This document shows positions 1 to 11,248 of a stretch of 64,000 nucleotides of DNA, in pieces (positions within the stretch are counted from its first letter, which is position 1; every line of letters starts with the position of its first letter). Made by a program: the position numbers and the translations under genes. Under the pieces are notes generated by a model that was given only the letters and a program-made list of their open reading frames with translations, had not been told where the DNA came from and made no database searches. The stretch is from Salvia splendens (lineage: Eukaryota; Streptophyta; Magnoliopsida; Lamiales; Lamiaceae). Location: positions 18,469,514-18,533,513 of the forward strand of contig NC_056050.1 of the NCBI RefSeq assembly GCF_004379255.2, in the 5' to 3' direction.

Positions 1-1374
1 TGTCTCTTATTTATTTATGCACAAGTTCGAATATAGTAAAGCGTAACAAGAGAAATTTAAGCATATATAAATTGCATTTTTAAGAAAAGAAAAATATTAG
101 TTTTGCGCAAATGTATTACTTAATTGCAAAAGAAATGATTTTTTTTAACCCGGCCACTTAAAACCAATCATTTTCGTAAATACTTCTGCCAATAAATAGA
201 GTAGTATATTTATCTAAGCAACACTGCTTTTCTAGAAAATCATGCCAAATAATTCAATAGTTCCATCTTTTGCACGCAAAAAAGGGGCTAACATGATAAA
301 TTGTCATCATTATTTTCCATTCTGTTACTTTACCATTTTCTTTATCATGTAAAGCCTCGCACTTTGCAATATTTATTCCATTTCTGATTTATGTAATTTA
401 ATGTTTTTTTAAAATTTTATTACTATTAATGGTATAGATAAAATATGCATGTACAAAATAGATTCGATTTCAAGTGTGTATTCTAGGCATATTTTATCTA
501 TCTTGTTGCTTTGTTGGCTATTTTATAGGATGGAATTTCGGGAATATTTTTTCTTATAATATAAGTACATATATATTTCAAAATTATGTTGTTTTGGCTT
601 TTATTTTTGGTTTCTGTTTTTTTTTTTAAATAGTATTGGTTCAATTTTATAGTGGGAAAGTGATCTATTTACCAACTTTTTTTAGCTTTAAATTCCAACA
701 GATTTAATGTTATGACTTGACATTAAAATTGTAGCAACTAGTACTATATAAAATATCTTTATATATATTTTGTAAAAAAATTGGCATTTTTATTTGAAAA
801 ATCAAGTATTGGGTTTTCAAGGGTGGATGAACAAAACATGATTTTGGGAAACATTCAATAATTGAAGATGATGATAAATTGTATCGGGATTGTTCTAATA
901 GTTGTAATTAGATTTGATGGTAATCCATATGTTACTATTGTTTACATTTTAAGCGTATTTAATTACTACTACGAATTAAAGACGAATTCCCTGAAGCTTT
1001 AATATTTTAGCAGTCGGAATTAACTTAAGTGTATTCGTCTCTAATTTAACTCTTGATAAGAGTTTATTGAGAGTTAGAGCAAATTAGATTATCACAGATT
1101 TAATAGCTAGTTGCTCAAGCTCTAACGACCTTCATCCAGAACGAAATCCATTTCATTGTACATATCAAAAAATCAATTGATGTATTCTAAAAAATTAATT
1201 ATTGAATTGATTCTACTTATCAAATAATTTAACATGTCATAATTAGTGCAGAATATTAAAATATCGGCAGAATGAAATCGATTTGAGATCGTCTAAATCT
1301 GATTTTGGGCTCCACTTTGAAGTAGTCTTTATCAACAATATGCCCATCTATTTGGGAAAAAAAATACTACTATA
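1..1374. other. AT-rich intergenic stretch, no gene seen
   Basis: I see no coding region, RNA gene or bounded repeat here. Reading frames are short and full of A/T homopolymers. It ends at the 8-bp target-site duplication of the hAT-like element. Confidence 0.6.
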
Positions 1375-1382
1375 CTAGAAAC

Positions 1383-2083
1383 AAGGGATGTCAATAGGGC
1401 CGGCCCGTCAGGTTTCGGACCAACCCTACTCGGGTTGCGGGTCAATCGGGTGCGGGCTAATCGGGTTGTGATTTCTTTCCGGTTATAAAAGCTCAGCCCT
1501 AACCCTAAAAGCTCGGGTTTCGGGCTAGCCCAGCGGGTTAATCGGGTTGCTACCGATAATATTAACATGCGATCAATCCAATAAATAATGATTAAAATTA
1601 CTAATATTCATACAATGTAAAACATTTAATTATGATATATTTGAGATATATGCTTAAACTCAATCATAAACATGATCAAATACTAATATTTGAGATATTT
1701 CGTAGAATTTTAATGCATGTTTTAGAAATTTAAATATTTTTTTTTGTATTTGAAGTTTTTAATTTATTTATCAATTATTATATTAATAAAAATTAAATAT
1801 ATAATTTGTATATTTAACATAAAACTGAAAGTTATTTTTTTAAGTAAAATTAATCAATGAAATGTCGAATTAGGAGTAAAAAAAATAGAATAATAGAAAT
1901 TTTATTGGGTTTTCGGGCCAGCCCATCGGGTTTTCGGGTCTGGCTCTAATGGGTTGCGGGTTAATCGGGTGCGGGCTAATCGGGTTTTAATTTTATCGGG
2001 CTAGAAATTTCTAACCCTAACCCTATAAATTTGGCGGGCTATTCGGGCCAGCCCACGGGTTACGGGCTACATTGACATCCCTA
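1383..2083. mobile_element. Non-autonomous hAT-like element, 701 bp
   Basis: The ends are inverted repeats: AAGGGATGTCAAT on the left and ATTGACATCCCTA on the right, whose reverse complement is TAGGGATGTCAAT. An exact 8-bp duplication, CTAGAAAC, flanks the element at 1375-1382 and 2084-2091, which is the hAT signature. Both subterminal regions are rich in GGGTT, CGGGT and GGGCTAATCGGG motifs, while the middle is AT-rich and has no transposase. It must have been moved by a transposase encoded elsewhere. Confidence 0.88.
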
Positions 2084-2331
2084 CTAGAAACGTCTAATAT
2101 AATTTCACAAACCAAATAATTATGTTAACGCAAAACTTAAAAAAAAAAGAGTTACGCGCGTCCGTTGTATGTAACCCTAAAAGAATAATCTTATTTCCAT
2201 TGAGTAGAAAAATCGGCAGTAATTCTTTGTAAGAATCTTCAAGAATTGAAGAAGAAATTTCTTGTTAAGAATCTGATTCCTACTTAAGAAGCTTAGTCCC
2301 ATAAACAAGTTAATTGGTATTTGCCTGATAG

Positions 2332-2561
2332 TACTCCCTCGTCCCTAAAAAATATGAACATTTAATTGGGCATAAGTTTTAACACATAATTGGTGAAGTC
2401 AGAGAGGGATAGAGAGAGGTAGTGGAAGAAGCAATATTAGTGAGAGTGGAGTCCACATTATTAATAATGTAACTGAATTCTCATATTTAGAAAGTTCATA
2501 TTTTTCAGAGACGAACTAAAAAGAAAATAGTTTACAGTACTTTTTACGGATGAATGGAGTA
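2332..2561. mobile_element. Stowaway-like MITE
   Basis: It starts TACTCCCTCGTCCC and ends with a diverged reverse complement (GGATGAATGGAGTA). TA is present at both edges. The ends match the Stowaway (Tc1/mariner) consensus and there is no coding capacity. Confidence 0.7.
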
Positions 2562-3230
2562 TTATTTAAGAGTGCATTTATTTGAAGAACACGAGAGTGT
2601 GATTAATAGTAGCAAATAGTCACGTAACCTAACTCGTAACAAAATTATTGCAATTTTGAGCCAATGATATTAGCTATAAAGTCATGGCCGGTCCATTTTC
2701 CACATGAACGTTAGCCTACCTAAACTTTCTCTTCAAAACAATAAAATCTCAAAAAAACTTATTTTCCTTAACTTAGTTATTAAATTTAAATACAAACCAT
2801 ATCAAACAAATTATTCTTTTATCTCAATAAAAATAATTGTTGTATCAACCATCTCATAAATAAAAAAGCAATAAATTATTTCTCTTTAGAACTAAAGTAG
2901 CCGTTAAACTGAAAACGGTAGTGGGCCACCGACTCTGGGTCGGTGAAAACCGAAACCCAGCCTGTTGTGGCCCAATCTCCACTCAATACAATTAACCCCT
3001 TTATTACTTCCTCCGTCAATAAGAAGTGATCCCATTTTTTTCATCGGGTCCGGGTAGAGACCAAAGATCTTGAGCGACCGATCCGGCAGAACAACTCAAA
3101 AGATAAAGAAGTATCGTTAATTTCTTCATGCTCGTTCCAAGAAGTTTTATTTTTTTGGTAACACGAGTTTTGAAAAATGTTAAAAAAAATAGATGGAAAA
3201 AAACTAGTGAGTATAGATTCCACTTATATA
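2562..3230. other. Spacer with a truncated Stowaway-like end
   Basis: No gene is seen. From about 3005 there is a left end resembling ACTTCCTCCGTC, followed by typical Stowaway interior, but no matching right end before the next copy at 3231. Confidence 0.4.
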
Positions 3231-3421
3231 TACTCTATCCGTCCCAAGTAAGATGACCTCTTCTTTGCACGGCACTTGATTTTATGCAACTTTATTTTAT
3301 GTGTTAAAGTGGAGAGAATAAAATAGAGATAAAAGTATTTTTATTTTTAGTAACGACTATTTTGGTTGGGACAAACCAAAAAGGAAAGAAGATCATCAAT
3401 CTTCAGTGGGATAGAGGAGTA
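3231..3421. mobile_element. Stowaway-like MITE
   Basis: It begins TACTCTATCCGTCCC and ends GGGATAGAGGAGTA, with TA at both edges. It lies about 440 bp upstream of the aquaporin ATG. Confidence 0.72.
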
Positions 3422-3488
3422 TTAATTTTGAATGAAATGTGAGTGGAATAAGTCAGTGGAATGATTTATAGTAAAAATGATTCAGAAC

Positions 3489-3734
3489 TACTCCCTCTGT
3501 CCATCATTTAAAGAACCATTTTGACTCGGCACGAGTTTTAAGAAATTATTTGACTTTGTGAAAAAAAAAAGTAAAGGGAGAAAGTGAGTGGAATGTGGAA
3601 CCCATTTAAAGCATGTAAAAAGTTGTTGAGATGTGGGGTCCGTATACTAAAAGAAGAATAAAGTAAATGGTTCTATAAATCGTGGACAAACAAAAATGGC
3701 AAAAGAGTTTCTTAAATGGTGGACTAATGGAGTA
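3489..3734. mobile_element. Stowaway-like MITE in the aquaporin upstream region
   Basis: It begins TACTCCCTCTGTCC and ends GGACTAATGGAGTA with TA edges. Its right edge is 126 bp before the aquaporin ATG and about 50 bp before the probable TATA box, so it sits in the proximal promoter. Confidence 0.75.
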
Positions 3735-3787
3735 TTATATTAATCACTTTTTATTCCCACTGGTCACTTCCTAACCTCATCTCTTCC

Positions 3788-3860
3788 ATAAATACCCAAT
3801 GCACTCCCTCTCTCACTACACACTATCCCTCTCTACACACACATTTCTCACTCTCCACAA
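3788..3860 (+). promoter_or_regulatory. Probable TATA box and CT-rich leader of the PIP2 gene
   Basis: ATAAATA at 3788-3794 is a plausible TATA box 67 bp before the ATG. The bases between are a pyrimidine-rich leader (CTCCCTCTCTCAC, CTATCCCTCTCTAC), common in highly expressed plant genes. The transcription start is not determined. Confidence 0.5.
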
Positions 3861-5350
<1,490 letters not shown>

Positions 5351-5774
5351 TTTTCTATGATGAATTTCTCACCAAAAAAAGTGATAATTGTTGTGTAATC
5401 TTTTTTTATTTTATCGGGCAGGAAATGGAACAAGAAAAATATTTTATCGTTTTCATGTGAATTTATGCTAGTTTAATTTTGTGAGTAAGATTCCTCAAGT
5501 TTTTCCCTATATAAGTGACATATATTGACGTAATTGCACCAACTTATATACTATAAATTTGCAGATAAATGGTTGATTTTGTCTCCTTTGTATCGTTTAC
5601 TAAAAAATGTCTCACCGTTTAGATAATTACAACCATTTAAACATATTGTTTCGGTATTTATAACAAAATATATATCATACGATGCAACAGTCGAAAGTAC
5701 ATATCGATTGGGTAATTGAGGTATAAGTTTGTGCATCACATCGATATTCTAATTATCAGATAAGTGTTAAATGC
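5351..5774 (+). other. Probable 3' UTR and downstream spacer of PIP2
   Basis: AT-rich sequence directly after the stop codon, with no poly(A) signal that I would call firmly. No further gene is seen. Confidence 0.4.
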
Positions 5775-5996
5775 TAGTTCATCCGTCCGCCATTAAATGT
5801 CTCACATTTGACCGGCACGGCTTTAAGAAATTGTTTGACTTAAGTAAAGTGAATACAAAAGTTGGTGGAATGTGGGGCCTACTTTTATATATTGATTTTA
5901 AAATAAAATGTGAGTGGAGTGAGTTAGTGGAATGTAGGGTCTATTTACTAAATATGGTAAAAGTGAAATGAGACATTTATTGGCGGACGAACGAAA
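5775..5996. mobile_element. Degenerate Stowaway-like MITE
   Basis: TAGTTCATCCGTCCGCC on the left pairs with GGCGGACGAACGA on the right. Inside is the recurring CACGGCTTTAAGAAATTG and GAGTGAGTTAGTGGAATG text of this MITE group. Exact edges are uncertain. Confidence 0.55.
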
Positions 5997-6500
5997 AAAA
6001 GGAAAAATGAGACATTTAATGGCTGGTGGAAAGAATAATTACCTAAACGATCGACATATTTTGAAGTATACGACCTCAATCAATGAAACAAAATCAACCT
6101 TTATTCAAAATTATAATGATATTATATTAAAAATAAAAAACTTAATGAAGACAAAAGAAATCCCAGTCACTCAAGTGCATTGAATTTTATTTCCGATCCA
6201 CAAAATATACATGGTGTGGTTAATATCAACTAATACAAGCTTTATTAATTATTTGAAATCCGTGATTATATTTAACGCCTTCTTCCTATACTCGCGCTAT
6301 TTTATGTCTGACTGAGATAACATATTTATCTTACCGAGATAGTATAAGTATCTTTAAATAATTGAATAATTATATTTTAGACAGCATTTTTATTTTATTT
6401 CTTCAACTCCCAAGCAATTTACCCACTACGATGAAGTACTTGTACTCTGTCTTTACGGTTATAATATTTATAATCATATGTTAGCTTTACCACCAAACGG
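5997..6500. other. AT-rich spacer, no gene seen
   Basis: No coding region or bounded repeat is recognised. The last 8 bp (CCAAACGG) are the left target-site copy of the next element. Confidence 0.5.
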
Positions 6501-6994
6501 CAGTGTTGTAAAAATCGGATCGGATCGGCCGATTCGACCGGTCTGGCCGCGAACCGTTCGTTGTCCGGTCCGGTTTGCACATTAAAACGTCATCTTATTG
6601 AGCCGTTTCAGATCGGAAAAACCGGCCGGTTGAGCCGGTTTTTCAATTTTTTTTGTAAATCCAGACTTTCAGCAATGAACCTTCGGCTGGTTTCAAGATA
6701 GGGAAAGTACTATAATATTTTTAATTATGTATATTATATAATATTGCATGCCAAATTGATGATAAGAATGCTATAAAGATTATTTAAGTATTATAATTTG
6801 AATTTATTATCTTATAGACTAAAGACCATTTTTTTTCCTAAACATATGGTAATTTTACGAATTTGGTCTATAACATTATCTTTTGAATTATTATATCTTT
6901 CACAAATGAAAATGGACCGATTTAGTCCTTTTAGGACGGCACCGTTTAAACTTAACAGTCAACGACTGTTTAGTCGATTTTGACTGGATTAAGT

Positions 6995-7230
6995 TACTCC
7001 CTCTGTCCTTCTGTAGCTGAGTCATATTCCTTTTTGGATTGTCCCACTGTAGCTAAGTCATTTCCTTTTTTGGCAAAAAGTACTTTACTCTCTCTTACTT
7101 TACTCTCTGTTCATCTCTCTACATTTTTCCTTTCTACTTTATTCTCCTTTTACTTAACTCATTTAAAACAATTTTTCTTAAGTCTCGTGCAGAAAAGAAA
7201 TGTCTCTACTACAGAGGGACGGACGGAGTA
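6995..7230. mobile_element. Stowaway-like MITE nested in the Mutator-like element
   Basis: It begins TACTCCCTCTGTCC and ends GGACGGACGGAGTA with TA edges. It is the youngest layer of a three-level nest. Confidence 0.8.
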
Positions 7231-7251
7231 CTAATTAGGCCTACTTAACGA

Positions 7252-7431
7252 CTAATTAAAACATAATTTTCTCTCACAAACAAAGTATAGCTTCCACATT
7301 GTAGGTCTCCCATGGGTGTTGGCGATTCGGAGTGAAGCCTGATTCTTGCAATGAAAAAATTTGTACCAGAATCGAAGGTCACGTCTGCCGCCACACTCAT
7401 TGATCCCTCTGTTGTAGTTCGAACGATCCAT
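7252..7431 (-). CDS. Short GRF-like zinc-finger reading frame inside the Mutator-like element
   Basis: This is a 59-codon frame on the minus strand from an ATG at 7431. Residues 28-58 contain C..NQASLRIANTHGRP followed by LYFVC and a final C. This resembles the GRF zinc-finger pattern found in many plant proteins and transposon-captured fragments (C, then A..R.A.T..NPGR-like, then aromatic-x-x-C and C). The first C-x-C pair of a full GRF domain is incomplete. It may be a captured exon or the remains of an element-encoded protein. A longer overlapping frame (7245-7475) has no recognisable motif. Confidence 0.4.
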   Translation of the reverse strand: MDRSNYNRGINECGGRRDLRFWYKFFHCKNQASLRIANTHGRPTMWKLYFVCERKLCFN

Positions 7432-8263
7432 ATTTGACGATGTTGGGTTACTGTCGAGACTTGTAGTTCTTGCAAGAACTAGGGTTCATATCCTCTACAT
7501 GAACCAAGGAAGAAGATGAACGAGAAAGAAAAAGAATGTAAAATTAGAACTAGGGTTGGCGACGTGTTTATAAAAGGCAAGCTTTTCTTTTTAATTTTTT
7601 TTAATTAAATTAGAACATTTTTTGAAAAAATATAAAAATTCTAGTATACACTCTTAATCCAATCAAAATTCGTAAAAAGTCCTTGACTGTTAAATTTAAA
7701 CGGCGCCGTCTAAAAGGAACTAAATCCGGCCCGTTTTCATTTGTGAGAGACGGAATAATTCAAAAGATAATGTTCCGGACCAAATTCATAAAATCTCCAT
7801 ATGTTTAGGACCACATTTAGCCTTTAGCCTATCTTATATTTGTTGTTATGTTTAAGTATTTTGCTAAAAATATTTGAATTTATGTGTAATTGTGTAGAAT
7901 TATTGGCATGTTGAGCTATTAATGTTAATATATATATTTAATTATATATATTTATATGTACACTACACTATAACGGCTCGACCAGTGAACCAATAGCTAC
8001 ACTGGTTTGCTACCGATCCGATTTTTAAAACATTGCAAAACGGCATATAATTTACTCACATGCTAAGATTTTAAGTACAAGATCCAAGGTGTAATTTACA
8101 AACATATTTTCAAATTAATTATACGATTATAGGTAGAGATAATATATATAGTTTTCACCACCATCATTCTGTTATTTTATAGCTTGTCGATAATAGTTAA
8201 ATTAAACTTAACCTGAAATCTCTTACTAACACCAGAAAGTCAAGATAAATTTGAATTTAATAA

Positions 8264-8522
8264 TACTCTCGTCTCCCACAATAATTGTCACTCTTATCGT
8301 GAGCACGTATTTTAAGAAATGTAAAGAAAAGTTGGTTGGAAAAGTTAATGGAATGTGAGACCCACTTTTTTATATTGGTTTTATATTAATAACATGTGAG
8401 TGAAGTGAGTTAGCGGAATGTGAGACCTACTTACCATTTATGCTAAAAATGAAGTGTGATAATTATTGTGGAACGGACCGAAATGGAAAATAGTGACAAT
8501 TATTGTGGAACGGAAGGGAGTA
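8264..8522. mobile_element. Stowaway-like MITE
   Basis: It begins TACTCTCGTCTCCCAC and ends GGAACGGAAGGGAGTA with TA edges. Internal arms AATAATTGTCACT and AGTGACAATTATT are complementary, giving the hairpin typical of the group. Confidence 0.72.
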
Positions 8523-9278
8523 ATAGTTATTAGTCATTTCCTTTCATCCCACTCAAACTAACACATCAAGCCCTATTCTAAAATGTAGTGCTTAAATTGA
8601 CCTAGGCATAGGGATTATATCGGCCCCTACCTATCGCTGTATTTTTCTCTGAAAATGAAACTATTGAGGCTTCACTACAAATTTTGTCGCGTCGAACTTT
8701 TTTTTGTGAAAATTACAAATATAATTAGAAAGAAAATTACAACAAATTTCTATACGAATAACTTGTACCTGCTGCTTCATACGTTCCATAATAATATACC
8801 AAAACTGTATTTGAAATCGCCCAATATTATTAGTTTTCATTCTAGAACATAACTTCACAATCTATTTATAGTCAATATTGTATACACCTCTTATTTACCC
8901 AAAAAATAACATTTTTTCTACATAGTGGACCGTTTTCTTAAATTGTACTATATTTATATTCAATATTGTATACACCTCTTATTTACCTAAATTCTATGCG
9001 AATCAAATTTGTCACTCCATATTATTAGAGGATGGATTAAATATAAAATAGCATTATTTACAAAATTTAATTTTCCTAATACATCCTTATTACATTATCC
9101 TTCCAATATAAAATAGCATTATTTACAAAATTTAATTTTCCTAATACATCCTTATTACATTATCCTTCCGTTCTAATATTCTGGGTAGCAGAGGAGGATA
9201 AAAATATTTTAATCTTCCATGCATTTAGAATTAAATTTGTCACTTTAGCTCAGTATAAATTTTTAGAATATATATGTC
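8523..9278. other. AT-rich spacer with short local duplications, no gene seen
   Basis: ATATTGTATACACCTCTTATTTAC occurs near 8876 and again near 8965. A 65-bp tandem duplication follows (9040-9169). No coding region is supported. Confidence 0.5.
9040..9169. repeat. Exact 65-bp tandem duplication
   Basis: Copies are 9040-9104 and 9105-9169, both starting AATATAAAATAGCATTATTT and ending CATTATCCTTCC. I see no mismatch between them, so the duplication is probably recent. Confidence 0.9.
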
Positions 9279-9532
9279 AGTTTCGTCCCTAAAAAATAGA
9301 TAAATTTGTAAACGGCACAGATTTTAATATGCAGTTGGTAAAGTAAGAGAGATAGTAAAAAGTACTGCTGTAAAAGATAGAGGGGAGAAAGATAGTGGAA
9401 TGAGTGTTAATAAAAAATGATGTGTATGATTATTATTTATTGAAAACTTTTCCTATTTAAACTTAAGCTAATTTTGGGGTATAGCCCAAAATGGTAAAAC
9501 TAGTTTTGTTGGGGGACGGGAAAGAGGGAGTA
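9279..9532. mobile_element. Degenerate Stowaway-like MITE
   Basis: The left end TTCGTCCCTAAAAAATAG and right end GGGGGACGGGAAAGAGGGAGTA are partly complementary. The interior matches other members (ACGGCACAGATTTTAATATGCA). The left edge is uncertain. Confidence 0.55.
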
Positions 9533-9679
9533 TATTGTAGCTATATTGATCCATAGCAGGCAACAAAGATAGCCAAAATGTGGTATGAAAAGAGTGGTTG
9601 TTCAAGAAAACAGCCACTTTCTTCCCTTTATCTGGGTAATCAAACACATGAAATGATTTAATGTTGTATTGAAACATAA

Positions 9680-10909
9680 GAGCATCCTCATCCATGCTCT
9701 TGCCAAAGAGCATGGAAGTGGGCTCGGAACCACCTTTATTTATTTTTTACTCCGTTGACGGTGAAGTCGATCACCGGTGCTACACCATTCAAAACATCAT
9801 TGAAGAGTGGTGAAGAATAGAGCACGTTCAAGTCGTTGTTGGATCCGGCTACACCGAAATTTGCATGTCAAATCCATAGGCGGTAGTCGGCGACCGCTTC
9901 AAGGATAAGCATTGGGTTGCCGCCTTTGTGGCCACTTAAGTGTTGCCCCTCCAAGCATTCGGGCAATTCTTCCACTTCCAATACATACAGTCAATGCCGC
10001 CAAGCAACCGTTGACAATCTTCGGTGGTTGGTGCCCGAAGGAATTCCTCACCGAAAGCAGAACGAACGCCGTCGCAAAAATTTTTAAGGCATAGGATTCC
10101 AGTTGACTCACCAGAAGCAGAACGAACGTCGTTTGCCCAGTAGCAAGTTGTCGGGGGGCACAAGTACACTTCTGCAACGCCGAGAGATTTTGTCGTCCGG
10201 TTGCGTCTCTACGTGATTGAAAGTATTCAAGACAGGCGGACAATGTGTTGACAATACGCATAAACAACCGTTTTGACATGCGAAAACGGCGCCGAAAGTA
10301 ATCTTCGGAAACCGCGGCTGGTCGAAAAAATAGTCGGCAACGAGCCTTTCGTGGGATGTAGCGGCAATTTGATCTAGTTAGTCGAGGAGGAGGGGGGTAG
10401 CGACGGCGACATAGGCTTCATAGGGGCACGATATTGTTCATAGTATTCTTGTTCTTCGCGCTCCGCTTCTGCAATGAAGCCGATGAAATCCATTTTTGAA
10501 TTTTTAGAGAGGGTTTGAATGAGAGAGGAAAATGTAGATGAGTTGTATGAAAAAATATGAATGAGACATAATTTGATGTGAAAAATGGATGATGAATGTG
10601 TGTATTTATAGATGATTTTGGGATTAAAAAAATAATAAATAAATAAAATTTCTAAAAACGGTAATAAAATGGCTATATTTTTGGGAATCCGAAAATATAT
10701 ATTTTTAAATTTTTGGTATTATTTTCAATTTTTTTTTAAAAAATAGAAAATCCAACGGCTAATCCGTTGGCAAATAGAAACGCGCCACGTCGCCTGCTCA
10801 GCGGTACGGACGTGCTCGATACATCGAGCAGCGCCGTGCCAGCGGCGGACAGAGTGTTGCCGCGCCAGCAGCACAGACGCCGTCCGTCAGAGAACCGATG
10901 CGGATGCTC
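9680..10909 (-). mobile_element. PIF/Harbinger-type element, 1,230 bp
   Basis: The ends GAGCATCCTCATCC and GATGCGGATGCTC are inverted repeats and are flanked by the 3-bp duplication TAA (9677-9679 and 10910-10912), the PIF/Harbinger signature. It holds a broken transposase on the minus strand. It is internally deleted compared with autonomous elements, which usually run several kilobases and also encode a Myb-like protein. Confidence 0.85.
9740..10493 (-). pseudogene. Broken HARBI1-like nuclease (Harbinger transposase)
   Basis: The reading runs from an ATG at 10493 (MDFIGFIAEAEREEQ) through several frames. Recognisable HARBI1-like blocks, in order, are RLVADYF, LFMRIVN followed by YFQSRRDATGRQ and LSALQKCT, then FGEEFLRAPT and LLGGIDCMYWKWKNCP (9936-10060), and VAGSNNDLNVL with PLFNDVLNG near the end. 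The block with D in GSIDC-like context and the downstream ND would include catalytic acidic residues of this DDE family. At least two frameshifts, an early stop after residue 38, and a missing central portion make it non-functional. Confidence 0.82.
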
Positions 10910-10912
10910 TAA

Positions 10913-11248
10913 AGAATCTAAATAGGCATGCATACAAATTCTATTCGATTAGCTTTTAGTACTTAGTAGTAACAGAAAGAGAGGCAGAAGAGTCATTGTA
11001 TATTACTACTAGAATACATATCATCAAAATCTTATTCCAAAGGTTCCCAAAAAAGCCCAGAACTAACTAGGAAGCTCTACACAACAAGATATCTCCAAGA
11101 AAAGGAAAACATCCACAGGAGGAAGAGGTTATGTATACGGTTGGGGAAGGGGGACAATGAAGACGTTTGAATGATCGATTGCAATACTCAAGAGGAAGGA
11201 GTGTATCCCTAACCAGAGTAGGGCAAATCATTTGACTTCTTTATGCTT
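10913..11248 (-). other. Probable 3' UTR of VPS53
   Basis: Lies directly downstream of the VPS53 stop codon, on its minus-strand exit side. No other gene is seen. Its end abuts the Harbinger element. Confidence 0.5.

Larger units (their letters stand above)
6817..7829. mobile_element. Mutator-like non-autonomous element, 1,013 bp, nested in the hAT element
   Basis: It has long inverted terminal repeats: GACTAAAGACC...CCTAAACATATGG on the left pairs with the reverse complement of CCATATGTTTAGGACC...CTTTAGCC on the right, with similarity over roughly 150 bp. An exact 9-bp duplication, TATCTTATA (6808-6816 and 7830-7838), marks it as Mutator-like. It carries a Stowaway element and a short zinc-finger-like reading frame, a Pack-MULE-like organisation. 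Confidence 0.88.
6501..8035. mobile_element. hAT-like element, 1,535 bp, carrying two nested insertions
   Basis: The left end CAGTGTTGTAAAAATCGG and right end CCGATTTTTAAAACATTG are inverted repeats with the hAT-typical CA...TG termini. The flanks CCAAACGG (6493-6500) and CAAAACGG (8036-8043) agree at 7 of 8 positions. Without the nested element at 6817-7829 only about 520 bp remain and no transposase is visible, so it is non-autonomous. Confidence 0.8.

Noticed and set aside
1332..1568. A 78-codon minus-strand frame
   Set aside because: It overlaps the end of a hAT-like element and translates its GC-rich subterminal repeats.
7245..7475. The 76-codon minus-strand frame as a gene
   Set aside because: The overlapping frame with GRF-like cysteine spacing is the more meaningful reading; the longer one has no motif.
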